NCBI GenBank assembly: GCA_938040985.1
Contig: CALHZD010000150.1
Coordinates: 1 to 15,227, forward strand
Direction of reading: 5' to 3'
Length of the DNA: 15,227 nt
Source of the DNA: an uncultured Propionivibrio sp.
GTDB taxonomy: Bacteria; Pseudomonadota; Gammaproteobacteria; Burkholderiales; Rhodocyclaceae
A program made the position numbers and the translations under genes. Shown here one piece after another: positions 13,352-15,227 of the stretch. Under the pieces are notes generated by a model that saw only the letters and a program-made list of their open reading frames with translations, was not told the origin of the DNA and searched no databases. Every line of letters begins with the position of its first letter. Positions within the stretch are counted from its first letter, which is position 1.

Positions 13352-14398
13352 TTAGTGATCCGACACGCCGGCAGATTCAAAGCTCGCCATTTCATTGAGA
13401 AAATTGACGGCCGCCAATACCAGCGGGTACGCCAGCGCCGCGCCCGTGCCTTCGCCCAGACGCAGGCGCAGATCGATCAGCGGGTCGGCATTCATGGCGG
13501 CGAGCTGGATGCGGTGTCCAGGCTCGACGGAATGGTGACAGAAAATGCAGTACTCGGCAAAATGCGGCGCCAGGCGCGAGGCGACAAGCGCCGCCGAACC
13601 GGCGATGAAACCGTCGATCAGCAGGAGCATGCCTGCCTGCGCCGCGCCGAGCATGGCGCCGGCCATCATGGCGATTTCAAAGCCGCCGAATTCGGCCAGC
13701 ACCGTCAGCGGCGCGCGTGGCTGGCCTGCTCGCGCCAAGGCCTGCGCCAGCAGCCGGCGCTTGCGTTGCAGCCCGGCTTCGCCCAGTCCGGCGCCACGGC
13801 CGATGCATTCGTCGAGCGGCGCGCAGGTCAGGCAGTGCGTGATCAGCGAGGCCGACGAGCTGTTGCCGATGCCCATTTCGCCGAGGCCGATGACGTTGCT
13901 GCCCGCTGCGGCGAGCGAGGCCACGATGTGTGCGCCGCGCTGCATGGCGAGCGCGCATTGCGCCGCCGTCATTGCCGGTTCGTCGACGTAATTGCGCGTT
14001 CCGGCCGCAATCTTGGCGTCGACCAGCCCCTGCCGCGGGCCGAAATCGTGCGCCACGCCGGCATCGACGATGGTGATGCCCAGACCGTTCTGGCGCACGA
14101 ACACATTGATGCCGGCGCCGCCGGCGAGGAAATTTTCCACCATCTGCCAGGTGACTTCCTGCGAGGCGCTTGAAATGCCCAGACGGGTGGCGCCGTGGTC
14201 GCCGGCAAAGACGACAAAATGCGGTTGCTTAAGTTGCGGCGTCAGCGTGCGCTGGATCAGGCCGATCTGCATCGCCATCGTTTCGATCTGGCCGAGCGCG
14301 CCGAGCGGCTTGGTTTTGCGGTCGATCTTGCGTTGCAGTGCGGCGGTCAACGTGCGGTCGAGCGCAGGCACGTTGAACAGGGTTTCATTCATACTCAT
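13352..14398 (-). CDS. cobT: Nicotinate-nucleotide:dimethylbenzimidazole phosphoribosyltransferase CobT
   Basis: CobT transfers the ribose phosphate of NaMN to 5,6-dimethylbenzimidazole, giving alpha-ribazole phosphate and nicotinate. This activates the lower ligand of cobalamin. The 348 residues agree with the family (Salmonella 356). Visible motifs: FAGDHGA (64-70), GLGEMGIGNSSSA (171-183), LAEFGGFEIA (234-243), LIDGFIAGSAA (260-270) and GEGTGAALA with the presumed catalytic Glu316. The ATG at 14398 has AGGAG about 7 nt upstream; an ATG two codons later is less well spaced. No other cobalamin genes are in the window, so both full synthesis and salvage remain possible. pncB follows in the operon. 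Confidence 0.96.
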   Translation of the reverse strand: MSMNETLFNVPALDRTLTAALQRKIDRKTKPLGALGQIETMAMQIGLIQRTLTPQLKQPHFVVFAGDHGATRLGISSASQEVTWQMVENFLAGGAGINVFVRQNGLGITIVDAGVAHDFGPRQGLVDAKIAAGTRNYVDEPAMTAAQCALAMQRGAHIVASLAAAGSNVIGLGEMGIGNSSSASLITHCLTCAPLDECIGRGAGLGEAGLQRKRRLLAQALARAGQPRAPLTVLAEFGGFEIAMMAGAMLGAAQAGMLLLIDGFIAGSAALVASRLAPHFAEYCIFCHHSVEPGHRIQLAAMNADPLIDLRLRLGEGTGAALAYPLVLAAVNFLNEMASFESAGVSDH

Positions 14399-14523
14399 TC
14401 AATGCTCCTGGAGTTGAGGCGGCATGAGGCGGCGGCGGATCGGGTGAAGCCGGTCGGGTAAATGCGGCGCTGTTTCGACTGCCCCTTGCCGGCATGCCAT
14501 ATAGGTTTAGGGGAAGCGTGTTG

Positions 14524-14628
14524 CTAGCGCGGGTGCCGCGTTGAACACGGACGCGGAGGGGCGTCGGGCAAAAAAGGGGAAATAGGCAAAATGCAGCCAG
14601 CCGGCCGCGGTGTCATGGTGACGCGCAT
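14524..14628 (-). CDS. Possible 34-residue leader peptide upstream of cobT
   Basis: Between the cobalamin aptamer and cobT, an ATG at 14628 has GAGGAA 6 nt upstream and opens a 34-codon frame (begins MRVTMTPRPAGC, rich in Pro and Arg). I recognise no family. A candidate terminator hairpin (14593-14608) lies inside codons 7-12, so translation could alter its folding. It may equally be a chance frame in a GC-rich leader. Confidence 0.25.
   Translation of the reverse strand: MRVTMTPRPAGCILPISPFLPDAPPRPCSTRHPR
14587..14608 (-). terminator. Candidate attenuator hairpin in the cobT leader
   Basis: On the minus strand, GCGGCC and GGCTGC (14608-14593) form a 6-bp stem with one G-U pair and a GGCT tetraloop, followed by ATTTTG. 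A further T6 run lies at 14578-14573. It is downstream of the cobalamin aptamer and well upstream of cobT, so transcriptional attenuation is plausible. The stem is short. Confidence 0.35.
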
Positions 14629-14723
14629 GATCCGTTCCTCGGGATAAATGCCATCGAATTGCGCGGCTGCGGAAATGCCTGATAGTGCGTCGCCGGCGGA
14701 TTCAATGCGTTGACAGCAACAGG

Positions 14724-14872
14724 GTTCGAGACGTCTTCTGGCTCCCGGATCGTCCGAACCGCCGCGCCTTCCCATCGGATGCCGACGGTGGCTCTCTTGC
14801 GATAGTGCGGCGTTCGTCCCCGGATACAGCGGCGGGCCCGCCACGGATTGGCACCGTGTTCCGTTTCATCGA
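14724..14872 (-). promoter_or_regulatory. Cobalamin riboswitch upstream of cobT-pncB
   Basis: Read on the minus strand, the landmarks of the B12 aptamer appear in order: GAAACGGAACACGGTGCCAA (14867-14848), CCGTGGCGGGCCCGCCGCTG (14844-14825), GATGGGAAGGCGCGG (near 14778-14764) and the B12-box-like GGGAGCCAGAAGAC (14746-14733). It lies between a strong promoter and cobT on the same strand, with family-typical linkage. Binding of adenosylcobalamin would be expected to reduce cobT-pncB expression. The aptamer ends about 325 nt before cobT, which is unusually far for simple occlusion of the cobT ribosome-binding site. Confidence 0.9.
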
Positions 14873-14888
14873 ACCGAACGAGGGGCCG

Positions 14889-14919
14889 ATTATAGCTAGC
14901 CTGCGCGCGCGCCTGTCAA
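14889..14919 (-). promoter_or_regulatory. Sigma70-type promoter of the cobT-pncB operon
   Basis: Perfect TTGACA (14919-14914) and perfect TATAAT (14894-14889) are present on the minus strand with a 19-bp spacer, a little longer than the ideal 17. The predicted transcript starts near 14882, just before the cobalamin aptamer, giving a leader of about 485 nt. Confidence 0.75.
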
Positions 14920-14947
14920 TTGCGCCTTTCCGAAAGGGTGGCCGCAA

Positions 14948-15141
14948 ACCCGCGTAAACAGGGCGTTTCCCGACACCTCCTCCGAAACCCGTGTGAATAG
15001 GGCATTTGCGGGCAGGCGCCTCTGGAACACTTATAAATAAAGGGCTTCAGGGCAGTGTGCCCGGAGATGCCCTAAATACAAGGGGGTTACGGGCGCCCCC
15101 TCTGAAATGCCCTAAATACGCGGGCTAGCGGACAGTTGCCT
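14948..15141 (+). repeat. Array 4 of ~39-nt palindromic units
   Basis: Five units in forward orientation: two C units (AACCCGCGTAAACAGGGC, 14948-14965; AACCCGTGTGAATAGGGC, 14987-15004), one A (CACTTATAAATAAAGGG, 15028-15044), and two B units (GCCCTAAATACAAGGGG, 15069-15085; GCCCTAAATACGCGGGCT, 15109-15126). Spacing is again about 39-41. The array lies upstream of the cobT promoter. No gene is visible. Confidence 0.8.
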
Positions 15142-15227
15142 TAAAACTAAAAAAACAAGAGCCGCCACAGCGTGCGCGCTGACTTCCACCCACGGAACTC
15201 CTCTTGATGCCGTTGCGCTGAGCGGCA
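15142..15227 (+). repeat. Long repeat module, copy 3 (partial, cut by window end)
   Basis: It starts with the AT-rich link AAAACTAAAAAAACAAGA and continues to TTGCGCTGAGCGGCA at the window end. Over about 106 bp (counting the adjoining type B unit) it matches the reverse complement of the window start with roughly ten differences, so the two window ends are inverted copies of each other. Confidence 0.8.

Noticed and set aside
11964..13355. 463-codon plus-strand frame opposite pncB
   Set aside because: It is a shadow frame; the minus strand encodes an intact PncB with its catalytic motifs.
14461..14526. Short cysteine-rich frame on the plus strand (begins MRRCFDCPLPAC)
   Set aside because: Only 21 codons, no ribosome-binding site, antisense to the cobT leader; probably chance.
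1..15227. Defence system, toxin-antitoxin, prophage or integron
   Set aside because: No nuclease, transposase, integrase, toxin-like or phage protein is visible; all confident genes are core metabolism, RNA modification or efflux.

Overview
The window reads as a GC-rich chromosomal segment of a betaproteobacterium. The protein families (YraN, RsmI, class II dihydroorotase, MacAB with a NodT-type outer membrane lipoprotein, ThiC, CobT, PncB) and the style of the intergenic repeats would suit the Rhodocyclales or a relative. That placement is an inference from general resemblance, not a search. Eight well-supported protein genes are present and all look intact.

Layout. (1) 1-880: no convincing gene. 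It holds a long degenerate array of about 39-nt palindromic units and a small inverted-repeat element (786-866). (2) 881-3299: yraN on the minus strand, divergent from rsmI, with pyrC downstream of rsmI. (3) 3300-8387: a three-gene export operon on the plus strand, macA, macB and a TolC/NodT-like outer membrane lipoprotein. macA and macB overlap by one base. (4) 8388-8892: repeat arrays between the convergent ends of the efflux gene and thiC. (5) 8893-11066: thiC on the minus strand with a TPP riboswitch, a candidate leader terminator and a candidate promoter. (6) 11083-12023: the second copy of the small inverted-repeat element, two arrays and a longer repeat module. (7) 12024-14919: cobT-pncB on the minus strand, behind a consensus-like sigma70 promoter, a cobalamin riboswitch and a long leader. 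(8) 14940-15227: another array and repeat module, cut by the window end.

How the genes work together. MacA, MacB and the lipoprotein should form a tripartite ATP-driven pump spanning both membranes. The substrate cannot be read from sequence. cobT-pncB form a neat metabolic pair: CobT consumes nicotinate mononucleotide (NaMN) and releases nicotinate, and PncB turns nicotinate back into NaMN. Both genes lie behind one cobalamin riboswitch. thiC (thiamin pyrimidine synthesis) is controlled separately by TPP.

The least explained part is the repeat system. Every long gene-free gap carries arrays of 39-nt units in a recurring order (C, A, B). The centre unit A is a hairpin, and C and B are partly inverted copies of each other, so the composite is a large imperfect palindrome. 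The arrays are joined to a longer module, and copies of that module lie in inverted orientation at the two ends of the window.
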